A model generated the notes under the pieces. It was given only the letters and a program-made list of their open reading frames with translations. It was not told the DNA's origin and did no database searches. Shown one piece after another: positions 1 through 8,698 of a DNA stretch of 64,000 bases. Source of the stretch: Ww85 sp963745765 (GTDB lineage: Bacteria; Desulfobacterota; Desulfobulbia; Desulfobulbales; Desulfocapsaceae); the NCBI GenBank assembly GCA_963745765.1, contig CAVUYQ010000015.1, positions 248,001 through 312,000 on the forward strand. Reading direction: 5' to 3'. Within the stretch, counting starts at the first letter, position 1; each line of letters opens with the position of its first letter. The position numbers were made by a program, and so were the translations under genes.

Positions 1-2
1 TG

Positions 3-254
3 ACCTGTCATACCACTATGCTCCAGCCAAAGCATCTTCCGGAAACCATCTTTCGTCAGAGAAAGCTGCAGGCGGGCAGCAGGCTGATCCCTTTCAATAT
101 GCAGGAAATTGAGCGATTGGAACTTCTGGAGGCTCTTGAAAAAGCCGGCGGTAACCAGTCGCAGGCCGCAAAGATACTGGGTGTTTCCCGGGTCACGGTG
201 TGGAACAGAATGAAGCGGTTCAATATACACGCCAACCGGAGCATCACCTCCTGA
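3..254 (+). CDS. C-terminal end of a Fis-type (sigma-54 activator) transcriptional regulator, partial
   Basis: The frame is open from the window edge, so only the C-terminus is present. The last 45 residues form a Fis-type helix-turn-helix (HTH_8): the run from ERLELLEAL through AGGNQSQAAKILGVSRVTVW to NRMKRF is the usual end of NtrC-family sigma-54 activators. The methionine at 18 is probably internal, because coding continues upstream of it. The catalytic AAA+ domain lies outside the window, so the target genes are unknown. Its stop codon overlaps the end of the convergent pqiC by 11 bp. Confidence 0.8.
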   Translation, partial: TCHTTMLQPKHLPETIFRQRKLQAGSRLIPFNMQEIERLELLEALEKAGGNQSQAAKILGVSRVTVWNRMKRFNIHANRSITS

Positions 255-888
255 AAGCCATACTGCGATATAAATATTGGGCTGGCAGTATCTCCTTTAA
301 AGCTGCGGCAATTTCCGTGCTCAGCCTGGCAAGGGCACGACTCTGGGCGGCAACAAGCGCATCATAGCTGTCATCCGTTACCGGTTCCCTGATAACGCTG
401 CGCTGCACGATAGCCGGGTCATCTTTTTTCCCGCTGAAAACCCTCCAGGTCGTATTAATCAAGGCGTACTCCCCGAGGCGCCCGCCGAATTGCTTGATAT
501 CAAGGGCAATACGGAGGTCCGGTTGGAAATAACGCTCCCAGGGCCGGGCCATCACCTGATCGGTCTTCATCAGTATGGCGATATTCTCCGCCATCACCCG
601 GATGAAATTCTTTTCCAGTGATCCGCCCCAGCGGTGAAATTCATTTACCGTGAGCTGATTCCTGCCGGACTCGGTAATAATTGCCGGCCGATTGAGTTCA
701 TCAGGAAAGGTGACCGGCCCGATTCCAATAGCGATAGCATCCGGCTTTACGACCGACGGCAAATCAGTGGTTTCATTTTGCATCGGGCTGAGGGTGTAAT
801 AGGCCGACTGCGGGGTCTGGCCCATGCATCCTGCTCCCAGGAGCGTGATCAGCAGCATCAGCGCTAGATAGTATACGGTGCGAATCAT
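244..888 (-). CDS. pqiC: PqiC-type ABC-transport auxiliary lipoprotein
   Basis: Predicted outer-membrane lipoprotein of the Pqi lipid-transport system. It has a lipoprotein signal peptide (about 20 residues) ending in LGAGC, where the cysteine would be lipidated, followed by the AYYTLSP motif that opens the ABC_trans_aux (PqiC/YmbA) domain. The 214-residue length is normal for the family. Its ATG overlaps the pqiB stop by one base (TAATG), so the two are translationally coupled and belong to one operon with the two pqiA genes. Known members bind the outer-membrane end of the PqiB tunnel; that role here is by homology. Confidence 0.88.
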   Translation of the reverse strand: MIRTVYYLALMLLITLLGAGCMGQTPQSAYYTLSPMQNETTDLPSVVKPDAIAIGIGPVTFPDELNRPAIITESGRNQLTVNEFHRWGGSLEKNFIRVMAENIAILMKTDQVMARPWERYFQPDLRIALDIKQFGGRLGEYALINTTWRVFSGKKDDPAIVQRSVIREPVTDDSYDALVAAQSRALARLSTEIAAALKEILPAQYLYRSMAFRR

Positions 889-2552
889 TATTTGGCCTCT
901 CTTCGTTTTCCCTGGATAAGGGCTTCCGGATGGCGCTCCAGCATATCAGCAAGTTCGTTTATCGACCGGGCTGCTTTGGAAAGCTCTTCCAAGGAATTAC
1001 GTAAATCGCCGTAAAGCGGCGCATCCGCGCTGACCCAGCCTTCCAGGTTCCGGAGCAGTGTCTGGATTTCTGCCAGATTAGCGTTCACGGCGGGAAGGGT
1101 CTCACCGTTCCAGGCCTTTGCCATAGTCTCACCCTCTTTCAGGAGCCGCTCCAGTGAATGCAGTGATTTCTTCATTTCAGCACTGTTCACCAGCTGATCG
1201 ATACCCGCCATTGAGCTTTGCAGATTGCGGCCGATCTTTTCGAGGGGCAGTTGGTTCAATTTTTTCATGAAACCGCTCAGGTCTGCCATCAACTCCTGGG
1301 TTGTTGACGGAACACTGGGCAGAACGAGCAGGTTATTGTACCTGATGGGGGCTGCTGCTGCGGCGTCCTGGCTGAATTCAAGATCAACAAAGAGTTGACC
1401 GGTCAGCAGGCTTCCTGTCTTCAGCTGTGCCCGGAGCCCCCCGTCAACCATGCGCAGGAATCGGTCTGTCGGGTCCTCATCAATTTCATCGGGCAGCGAC
1501 AGCCGTTGCCGTTCGATACTGATGCGCACCATGGTGGAGAATTCAAGCTTCTCAAAGTCGGACTTTAATGTCAGGTCATTCACACTGCCGATCTGAAATC
1601 CCCGGAACTCGACCGGTGCGCCAACGGACAGTCCTCGCACGGAATCGGCAAACTCGATGTAGAATTCGGTTCTCGCTGTATAGCGGTCATCCCGGGCCTG
1701 GTCGAGCGTTTCATAGAGTTTGAAATGACTGTTTTCTTCGGCCTCGGGCGTTGGTTTTTCTTCAGTGAAGGTGGTAAAGGCAATACCGCCGATCATGAGT
1801 GAAACAAGAGATTCGGTGTCAACCCGTAAACCATTTGCCGACAGCTGGAGATCCAGGCCGCTGGCTACCCAGAATCGGCTGTTCTGGCGAACAAAATGAT
1901 CGTACGGGCTATCTATGAAAATGTCTACGCCGACACTTTTTCCCTCATTATCGAGCTTGAAGTCTACCACCTGTCCAACCTGGATCTGGCGGAAATAAAT
2001 GGGTGAACCCGGGCTGAGCGATCCCAGCCGCGAGGCCTTGAGGATAAATCGCCTGCCTTCTATCGCATTGGTTACGATCGGCGGTTTTTCGAGTCCGATA
2101 TAATGCTCGGTGAATGTCCCCTCGGTCGAGGGTTCAACACCTATATAGGCCCCCCCGAGCAGGGTTCCCAACCCGCTGACCTGGCCGGCGGCAATGCGGG
2201 CGCGAACCACCCAGAACCTGGTCTTCTCTGTCAGGTAAGGCCTGGCATTTTTATGCATCTCTACTTTTACCAAGACATGGGAGAGGTTTTGGTCTATTTC
2301 AATATCCTGCACCACGCCGACTTCTACATCTTTATATTTTACTTTTGTTTTACCAGCCTCAAGGCCTTCTGCTGATTGAAAAGAAATAGTAATCACTGGC
2401 CCTTTCTCGGTCACCGCCTTGTAGGCCAGCCAGCCTCCTATCACAACGGCGATCAGCGGGACGAGCCAGACAATGGAGATGGAACGGCGTTCTTTTACGA
2501 CGGGGGAGGCCGCCACGGGCGTGTTCGCTGGCGGGATACTATGCTCTGTCAT
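888..2552 (-). CDS. pqiB: PqiB, MCE-domain trans-envelope lipid transport protein
   Basis: About 554 residues, close to E. coli PqiB. One N-terminal membrane helix (SIVWLVPLIAVVIGGWL) is followed by MCE/MlaD domains with the hallmark VKYKDVEVGVV and VEFRGFQIGSV strands, then a long helical C-terminus ending in the PqiB-typical LERHPEALIQGK. MCE proteins form hexameric rings that carry lipids between membranes. The start is ATG 2552: it has GAGGA six bases upstream and overlaps the pqiA stop by 14 bp. The frame is open 13 codons further upstream, but that start lacks a ribosome site. It would work with the PqiA proteins and PqiC. Confidence 0.9.
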   Translation of the reverse strand: MTEHSIPPANTPVAASPVVKERRSISIVWLVPLIAVVIGGWLAYKAVTEKGPVITISFQSAEGLEAGKTKVKYKDVEVGVVQDIEIDQNLSHVLVKVEMHKNARPYLTEKTRFWVVRARIAAGQVSGLGTLLGGAYIGVEPSTEGTFTEHYIGLEKPPIVTNAIEGRRFILKASRLGSLSPGSPIYFRQIQVGQVVDFKLDNEGKSVGVDIFIDSPYDHFVRQNSRFWVASGLDLQLSANGLRVDTESLVSLMIGGIAFTTFTEEKPTPEAEENSHFKLYETLDQARDDRYTARTEFYIEFADSVRGLSVGAPVEFRGFQIGSVNDLTLKSDFEKLEFSTMVRISIERQRLSLPDEIDEDPTDRFLRMVDGGLRAQLKTGSLLTGQLFVDLEFSQDAAAAAPIRYNNLLVLPSVPSTTQELMADLSGFMKKLNQLPLEKIGRNLQSSMAGIDQLVNSAEMKKSLHSLERLLKEGETMAKAWNGETLPAVNANLAEIQTLLRNLEGWVSADAPLYGDLRNSLEELSKAARSINELADMLERHPEALIQGKRREAK

Positions 2553-3156
2553 TACTGTCCTCAAGGTTATCCCAGATGAGTCGGGCGTCAAAGGATTGAG
2601 CGGCGAACATGGTCACCACCACTACCGCTCCAAAATAAAGGGCACCAGGCCCGGCCACCACGTTGGCCAGGGTACCCATGTGAACCAGGGCAACCAGGAT
2701 GGTTACCACAAAAACATCAAGCATGGACCAGCGTCCGATAGCTTCAATGAGGCGGTAGAGCCGGGCACGATCCAGCGGGCGTCGTTGTGAGCGGAACTGC
2801 ACAGATAACAATAAGCCGATGAGGATCACCAGTTTTAGCAGAGGGACAAAAACACTGGCTATAAAAATAATCAGCGCCACCGGCCAGCTGCCGGAATGGA
2901 TAAAGTAGATCACCCCGCTCATGATCGTATCCGATTGAACGGAGCCCAGTGCTGCCGTGTGGGTGACGGGCAGGATATTGGCAGGGATGTAAAATACCAG
3001 CGCAGCAATCACCAGGGCCCACGTTCGGGCGATACTGTTTGGTTTGCGGCAATGCAGTTCGGCACCGCAGCGTGGACAGGCTATGGAGCCATCTGCCTGA
3101 TAGCAGAGCAGGTGGCAGCAATGGCAGGAAAGCATTCCCATCTCCCGTGCGGTCAT
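2539..3156 (-). CDS. pqiA: PqiA-type membrane protein, second half of a split PqiA
   Basis: About 205 residues: an N-terminal zinc-ribbon-like stretch with two cysteine pairs (CHCC and CPRC), then four hydrophobic segments, the PqiA fold. E. coli PqiA is one protein of about 417 residues with two such units; here each unit is a separate gene. I chose ATG 3156 because it makes an ATGA overlap with the upstream pqiA stop. An alternative ATG at 3177 adds seven residues and has no better ribosome site. It is an inner-membrane partner of PqiB, with a role inferred from the operon. Confidence 0.85.
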   Translation of the reverse strand: MTAREMGMLSCHCCHLLCYQADGSIACPRCGAELHCRKPNSIARTWALVIAALVFYIPANILPVTHTAALGSVQSDTIMSGVIYFIHSGSWPVALIIFIASVFVPLLKLVILIGLLLSVQFRSQRRPLDRARLYRLIEAIGRWSMLDVFVVTILVALVHMGTLANVVAGPGALYFGAVVVVTMFAAQSFDARLIWDNLEDSNDRA

Positions 3157-3758
3157 TGATAATCGACTTGTTCCCATATCAGGTGCTTATCAAGAGTTAC
3201 GGTCATAGCGGCCAGCACAAAAATGAGGGCCATAAAAGCAAACAGGGCGACACCGGGAATGATCGTCGCCATTTTCACCAGTTTGATTGCGGATACCAGG
3301 ATCCCCAGCATAAAGATTTCCATCATTCCCCACGGTTTGAGAATGAGATACAGGCGAAATACCTTTGCCAGATGTGGAGGAACCCGTCTGGCTTTCAGGG
3401 GGATCAGGATATAGAGCATGCAGAGCAGATTGATGGCCGGTACCATGACCACCGTCAAAAATACCAGTGTTGCGATAATGGACATGTGCTGCAGGTAGAG
3501 TTCGTAGATACCGGTCGCCAGTGTTGTTTCCCGAACCTGGGAACCTATCCTGAAACCAAGGAACGGGTATATATTTGCAATTACATAAAAAATAATACCG
3601 GCCACGGTAAGGGCAAAGGTTCGGTTCAGACTGTCTGGCTTGGGGCGGTAAAGAGCCGAGCCACAGCGCGAGCAGCGGGCGACCCCACCGATGGGCACGT
3701 CCACATGCTGGTGAAGCAGATCACATTCGTGGCAGGCGATGATAGGTGCACTTTTCAT
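3153..3758 (-). CDS. pqiA: PqiA-type membrane protein, first half of a split PqiA
   Basis: A 201-residue integral membrane protein. It begins with a four-cysteine knuckle (CHEC and CSRC) followed by RPKPDSLNRTFAL, the conserved PqiA entry into the first membrane helix; three further helices follow. It is the first gene of the pqi operon, and overlaps the second pqiA by four bases. Together the two proteins match the length of one canonical PqiA. The 177 bp upstream (3759-3935) should hold the operon promoter, though no clear -35/-10 pair was identified. Known PqiA proteins are inner-membrane components working with the MCE protein PqiB. Confidence 0.87.
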   Translation of the reverse strand: MKSAPIIACHECDLLHQHVDVPIGGVARCSRCGSALYRPKPDSLNRTFALTVAGIIFYVIANIYPFLGFRIGSQVRETTLATGIYELYLQHMSIIATLVFLTVVMVPAINLLCMLYILIPLKARRVPPHLAKVFRLYLILKPWGMMEIFMLGILVSAIKLVKMATIIPGVALFAFMALIFVLAAMTVTLDKHLIWEQVDYQ

Positions 3759-3935
3759 TTGAATTTCCGGTGGCAGTCAGTTTGTACTGATAGTACCTGA
3801 TATGCTTTGAGAAAACAATTATCTCGAAATTTTAACCGGATAGTAACTCTCCGGTCTGTTGGGGCCGGCGGGATGATTTCAGATGGGCCTGCTGCACAAT
3901 GACCCGGCTGATCTGATCTCGAACGAATATTTGCG

Positions 3936-4739
3936 TTATTCGGTTGCCTGGCTGAGGAGGAAACGTGATACGAGTTCCAGAAATTTTTCAGGTTGTGCGC
4001 TATGCACCCAGTGTCCGGCATTATCGATACCGACAACCTCCGATTCCGGGAAAAAGAAGAGTCTGTCCGGTTCATGCTCCGGCAGATAATAGTCTGAGTC
4101 GTTTCCCTTGATGAACAGGGTATTGACCGGACAGGGGGCATAGAGTTCAAGTTCTTCCAGGCCGATATAAATATGTTGAAGATATTTCTGCAGAACCGGC
4201 AGATTGCATTTCCATTTGAACTGTTTTGCCTGCTTGTCCCTGTCGATATTTTTTGCCAGAAACATCGCCAACTCCCGGTCATCAAGGAGTTCCGCCAGTT
4301 TCTTCCTGATTGTTCCCCTGCTGATGTAGGTTCTAAGGTCAATGTGCTGGAGGGCCTTGATGATAGTTGCGTGAAAACTGTTTTCCGGATGGTGATAGTC
4401 AGACGGGGCAATATCGACAACAATGAGCTTTTTTACTTTTTCCGGATCCAGCAGTCCGAAAATCATGGCGACTTTTCCGCCCATTGAATGACCGATTATA
4501 TCAACTACTTCAATTTCGTGTTTCTGGAGATATATGAGCAGGTCGTCACACATGTCGGGATAGCGATGAGTCTCGGCATGAGGCGATTTGCCGTGATTCC
4601 TGAGATCAATCAGGTGAACACAAAACCCCTGTTCGGCAAGCCCGTTACCGATGGTTAGCCAGTTATCGGACATGCCGAACAGGCCGTGAAGTATCAGCAC
4701 CGGAGGTCCGCTGCCGATTATACGGGAATAGAGTTGCAT
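3936..4739 (-). CDS. Alpha/beta hydrolase, YbfF-like esterase
   Basis: About 267 residues with the alpha/beta hydrolase pattern: HGLFG oxyanion-hole motif, the LRNHGKS loop typical of YbfF/esterase relatives, nucleophile elbow GHSMGG, an acidic residue late in the chain (FIKGNDSDY) and the catalytic histidine in DNAGHWVH. Such enzymes hydrolyse acyl thioesters or small esters; the substrate here is unknown. I prefer ATG 4739 because the next residues (MQLYSRIIGSGPP) match where family members start. A TTG at 4811 would add 24 residues of uncertain value. It is on the same strand as the pqi operon but 177 bp away, so it is probably separately expressed. Confidence 0.82.
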   Translation of the reverse strand: MQLYSRIIGSGPPVLILHGLFGMSDNWLTIGNGLAEQGFCVHLIDLRNHGKSPHAETHRYPDMCDDLLIYLQKHEIEVVDIIGHSMGGKVAMIFGLLDPEKVKKLIVVDIAPSDYHHPENSFHATIIKALQHIDLRTYISRGTIRKKLAELLDDRELAMFLAKNIDRDKQAKQFKWKCNLPVLQKYLQHIYIGLEELELYAPCPVNTLFIKGNDSDYYLPEHEPDRLFFFPESEVVGIDNAGHWVHSAQPEKFLELVSRFLLSQATE

Positions 4740-4933
4740 GAGATCTGTGAATAGCTGCTGTTTGAATGAATAGATTCCTGTATAGCGTGTTATTTTAATC
4801 GGAAATATCAATAGTCTCTACTCTTTTAAGACGGGTTCCCTCTTCCTCGTTCTCCTGAGTCGCTCTAATCGTTTTATTTGCCGCAAAAACCATGACCACC
4901 GGCCGCTGGATCGTCCGTCTTCGGAGACGGTAA

Positions 4934-5055
4934 GCCATTTAGACCATGATGAAAATGAGAGTACAAAGTGTCTTTTCCATATATGCTGAAATCGCCTCAC
5001 TAATCTCATTATTTCAATAGCAGCTGAATAAAGAGGAAATGTTCATGAAGGTGAG
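4934..5055 (+). repeat. Dispersed intergenic repeat, copy 1 (5'-leader-like)
   Basis: About 120 bp roughly three-quarters identical to 18967-19086, in the same orientation. Both copies begin with GCCATTTAGAC, share TACAAAGTGTC near the middle, and end in GAGGAAATGTTCATGAA, which resembles a ribosome-binding site plus start codon. Here the reading frame after the ATG stops after about 15 codons, so no gene follows. A perfect 6-bp hairpin (4914-4929, TCGG loop) lies just before it. The rest of 4740-5355 contains no gene I can support; the dctP promoter should lie here, and a TTGACA at about 5237 is one possible -35. Confidence 0.55.
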
Positions 5056-5355
5056 GGCAGGTATTGGCCGCTCACCGTGCTACTGAGTAGGGCGACAAGT
5101 TATTTAAAAATATAAGTAGTTGACTAAAACTTAGCTGTTTTGTAGTGTCGTTTTTTATTGTTATTTCGATTTTTCTACACCTGTTTTTTGCTAAAGAAGA
5201 CGTTGTTAGTCTTTGATATAAAATCTGAAATTTCTTGTTGACAAAGTCATCGTAATGCATCTGGCTCAGGTCAATTATCAAGGCATTTTGTAACCCCATT
5301 TATTGCCCTTATCAACGGTGGTATTCTAACAGTTAAAAAATCTTGGAGGGAAATT

Positions 5356-6396
5356 ATGCGTAGTATCAAAATCTTTGCTGTCTCGGTCGTATTGATTTTG
5401 GGTATAGCTGGTCTTTCGCAGGCTAAGACATATCAGTTTACCTTTGCCACAAACGCCCCGGAAAACACTATGCGCGGTGTAGCTGAAAAACAGTTTATTG
5501 AGGAAGTGGAAAAACTCAGCAACGGAAGTATCAAGATCACTTCGTACTGGGCAGAGACCCTGGTTACCGGCAAAGAAATTTTGAAAAGCGTTCAGGATGG
5601 TGTGGTGGATTTAGGCTTTGTAAATGTAAACTACTTCCCGAAGCGGTTATTGCTAAATGGTGCAACAGGACTCCTGGAGCAAGGACCTACTAAATATGAA
5701 AACATGATTGGTGTCTATAATACGATTTATGAAACCATTCCTGAATTGACGAAAGAATTCAAGAAGTACGATCAACGTCCTGTATATATTTACACAGCCC
5801 TGCCTTATTCTTTTAGCGCCAAGAAACCACTGGCCAGTATTGATGATTTGAAGGGAATGAAAGCCCGTTCCTCAAGCCGCTGGAAATTAGCCGATTTGGC
5901 AGCTCTTGGTGCGGTACCAACCTCTGTTGCTTTCAGTGAGACTTATATGGCGCTGCAAACTGGCACAATTGATACGGTCCTGACCAATGTTGATGCTCAA
6001 AGCAGGGCCAAACTCTATGAAGTAGCGCCCTACATTATGGTTACCAAAGAGCTCTGGCTGGCGATCCCATTTATGATCACCATGAATGAGAAAAAGTACC
6101 AGTCCCTGCCTGATAACCTGAAAGCCGTTATTCAGCAGGCAAATGAAAACGCTGTAGCAAGATTTTCCGAGTACTATCCGCAGTCACTGGATAACGAAAT
6201 CAAAGGGATGGAGGCCAAAGGCGTGAAGTTCACCTATGCCTCAAAGGAAGACATAAAGAAGTGGGTCGAGTTACCGACTAACGAAACAAACCGTCAGGTT
6301 TGGATTAAAGAAGTCACGGAAATGGGGGCGGCCAACGCGAAAGAGATATTGAAAAAAGTTATTGAAATCAATGACACGTATTTAGCAAAGGAATGA
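5356..6396 (+). CDS. dctP: TRAP transporter solute-binding protein (DctP family)
   Basis: A periplasmic binding protein of 346 residues. It has a Sec signal peptide (first ~23 residues, ending SQA-KTYQF) and the DctP fold: FATNAPENT near the N-terminus, the substrate-arginine region LKGMKARSSSRWKL, and ALQTGTIDTVLTNVDAQ. The start is set by GGAGGG nine bases before the ATG. Family members capture carboxylates or related anions for the DctQM membrane pair encoded downstream. The AbgA-like and carbamoyl-hydrolase genes nearby suggest an N-substituted amino acid, but the ligand cannot be read from sequence. Confidence 0.93.
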   Translation: MRSIKIFAVSVVLILGIAGLSQAKTYQFTFATNAPENTMRGVAEKQFIEEVEKLSNGSIKITSYWAETLVTGKEILKSVQDGVVDLGFVNVNYFPKRLLLNGATGLLEQGPTKYENMIGVYNTIYETIPELTKEFKKYDQRPVYIYTALPYSFSAKKPLASIDDLKGMKARSSSRWKLADLAALGAVPTSVAFSETYMALQTGTIDTVLTNVDAQSRAKLYEVAPYIMVTKELWLAIPFMITMNEKKYQSLPDNLKAVIQQANENAVARFSEYYPQSLDNEIKGMEAKGVKFTYASKEDIKKWVELPTNETNRQVWIKEVTEMGAANAKEILKKVIEINDTYLAKE

Positions 6397-6405
6397 TACC
6401 GTTTT

Positions 6406-6455
6406 ATTCAGCATAAGCATCTAATTGTAGGAGAATTAGATGCTTATGCTTGAAT
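6406..6455 (+). terminator. Strong hairpin between dctP and dctQ (attenuator or processing stem)
   Basis: A perfect 17-bp inverted repeat (AGCATAAGCATCTAATT and its complement) surrounds a six-base loop, and a further five pairs (ATTCA/TGAAT) form beyond a one-base bulge. It starts ten bases after the dctP stop. There is no long U-run, so it is more likely an attenuator or 3'-end-protecting stem that raises binding-protein level over the membrane subunits than a full terminator. The remaining 290 bp before dctQ holds only a small ATTACC/GGTAAT repeat and no gene. Confidence 0.65.
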
Positions 6456-6744
6456 GACTCATTTTCGGGCAGCTGAAATAGTTTGCCGGAAGTGTTACCC
6501 CTTCGGCAGGCGCTCAGCAAAAAACAATGCCTGAGGTTTGGTCGCGTCGGTGAAACATTGTGGTCGTTATTACCTGAAGGGTAATATCTGATTAAGAAGA
6601 ATTGTTTGCTAACGTGTTCAAAAATCCCGGAATGGATTCCTGGTATTTTCTCGTTTGTCAGGCATTAATTTACTGGATTTCATGAACCCTATCCAGAATG
6701 AATCCCAAGTCTTATGTGTTCATCAATTGTCGAGGTATACTTAA

Positions 6745-7218
6745 TTGTTTGCCATAATACGTAGTCTCAATAAATTTTTTGCCGAAGTGTGCGGCTGGAT
6801 GATGGGCGTCGTCATGTTTCTGCTGCTTGCTGATGTCCTTTTCCGTACTTTTGCGAAACCAATTATGGGTGTCGCCGAATTGGCCATGTTCGTGATGATC
6901 GGCACCGTCTATGCCGGTCTTGCCAATTGTGAGATGGAGTTTGGCCATGTGAGGGTTGGATCACTGGTAGAGCGATTTTCACCTGGATGGCAGCGGATTA
7001 CCATCCTTTTCACGTATGTTCTGGCGCTGGTAACCATAGGCCTGGCAGCAGTAGCAATGTCTTCAAATGCCTGGTCTTCTTTTGTCGACAAGGAAGGCAT
7101 TACCGGAGCGATACCATACCTGCTCTATCCGGTAAAATTTGTAATGGCTTTTGGTATGATTCTCTACACATTACAGATCCTTTTAAATTTAATTTCCGAG
7201 ATTAAAAAAGGCCAATAG
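6745..7218 (+). CDS. dctQ: TRAP transporter small membrane subunit (DctQ family)
   Basis: A 157-residue protein with four hydrophobic segments and the DctQ pattern: a first helix ending in DVLFRTFAKP, then VAELAMFVMIGTVYAGLANCEMEFGHVRVG, the conserved loop of the family. It starts with TTG; a GAGG element about nine bases upstream supports this start. It bridges the periplasmic binding protein and the large permease DctM. The 160 bp between dctQ and dctM holds no gene. Confidence 0.88.
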   Translation: MFAIIRSLNKFFAEVCGWMMGVVMFLLLADVLFRTFAKPIMGVAELAMFVMIGTVYAGLANCEMEFGHVRVGSLVERFSPGWQRITILFTYVLALVTIGLAAVAMSSNAWSSFVDKEGITGAIPYLLYPVKFVMAFGMILYTLQILLNLISEIKKGQ

Positions 7219-7379
7219 ACCAACGTGTTGCTATCTCGTTTTGCGCTGGTGTCGTGTGATAAATATGCCGTGGGAAAAAGAGGATACCTGTTGACCTCCT
7301 TCGCAACACAAGGCACTTTTCCTCGATAATTCTAAAAAAAATATTGTATGCAGCTGATCGCATTCGGAGACTGAAATTA

Positions 7380-8689
7380 ATGGATTTTACACTTCTTGGA
7401 ATCCTTGGGTTGCTGGCCCTTCTTCTGTTACTTTTTCTCGGTCTGCACATGGGTGTAGATTTTATTCTTGTCGGACTGCTGGGACTCACCATACTTATTA
7501 ATTTTAAGGCGGCCATGTCTCTTCTTGGCGAGACGCTTTATAATGCCATAGCTTCACCGACGTTTTGTGTGCTCCCGCTGTTCATTCTTATGGGAGCTTT
7601 TGCCTCGAGAGGCGGTTTTGCCGGGCTGGCCTACTCGAATGTCCACAAAATTTGCGCCCGTTTGCCTGGTGCCCTGGCCATCGCGACTTCTTTCGGCTGT
7701 GCTATTTTCGCTTCCATCTGCGGTTCAACCATTGCCACTGCTACTATTTTCGGGCGTATAGCCTATCCGGAGATGAAGCGCTATAACTACGAGAAGAGTT
7801 ATGCTCTTGGAGCGATCGCATGCTCCGGAAGTTTTGCCTGCATGATTCCACCAAGCGGTATGTTCATTCTCTTCGCAATATTTACCGACCAGTCAGTGGG
7901 GAAACTTTTTTTAGCCGGAATTTTTCCAGGAATCCTTACCGCCTTTGTTTACGCATTCTCAATGTATCTGCGTGCCAAATTATATCCTCATCTGGCGCCA
8001 ATACATCCTGAAGAGTTAAAAATCACTGCCAAAGACCGGGTCACGGCGGCCATCGGGCTTTGGCCTATAATCACGCTCTCCTCCATGGTGATTGGCGGCA
8101 TTTATACCGGTATTTTTACCGCCAATGAGGCAGGCGCCGTTGGTGCGTTCGGGGCATTGGTCTTTGGCGTTTTTCATGGGAAGCTGCGGAAGATGCAACC
8201 CATCAGGGACACCTTGAGGGAAACGGCGAGGACGACGGCCATGTTGTTCTTTATCATTATTGCCGCCATGTATTTCAGCCGCTTCCTGACCATGACCAGA
8301 ATCCCGACTGATCTGTCAAACTTTTTGGCGTCATGGCAGGTGCACCCGCACATCGTCTTTATCTGCATCATTGCCGTGTGGTTCTTTCTGGGGATGGTCA
8401 TATACCAGGCAGCTGTTTTTGCCCTGACCCTGCCGATTATCTTCCCGGTATTGGTCGGCCTTGGATACGATCCTATCTGGATCTGTGTCGTGGCAATGAA
8501 GCTCAACGAGATTGCAGGATCACACCGCCGGTAGGAATTAATGCCTTTGCTCTCGCGGGAGTAACAAATAGTCGTGTTGAGGATATATTTAAAGGTGTAA
8601 TCCCGTTTATTCTCTGCGACATTATCGTGATCATTATGCTCTTTATCTGGCCTGATATCGCCCTGTTTCTTCCCAATAACATGTTCTAG
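7380..8689 (+). CDS. dctM: TRAP transporter large permease (DctM family), frameshifted near its C-terminus
   Basis: A multi-spanning permease, about 436 residues when both frames are joined. Frame one (7380-8534) carries most of the protein, including ACSGSFACMIPPSGMFI. It runs into a premature stop just after MKLNEIAG, exactly where DctM proteins read EIGxITPPVG. The next frame supplies ITPPVGINAFALAGV and the final helix to 8689, so one base is missing near 8518. The start ATG 7380 has GGAG ten bases upstream; an in-frame TTG at 7344 is less likely. Everything else is conserved, so a sequence error or very recent mutation is likely. It imports solute with sodium or protons. Confidence 0.85.
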
Positions 8690-8698
8690 GAGGCGGAG

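Noticed and set aside
4818..5009. 63-codon minus-strand frame upstream of the hydrolase
   Set aside because: Arg/Trp-rich sequence without a family match; overlaps the dispersed repeat.
5072..5299. 75-codon minus-strand frame upstream of dctP
   Set aside because: AT-rich, no motif or ribosome site, and it lies where the dctP promoter is expected.
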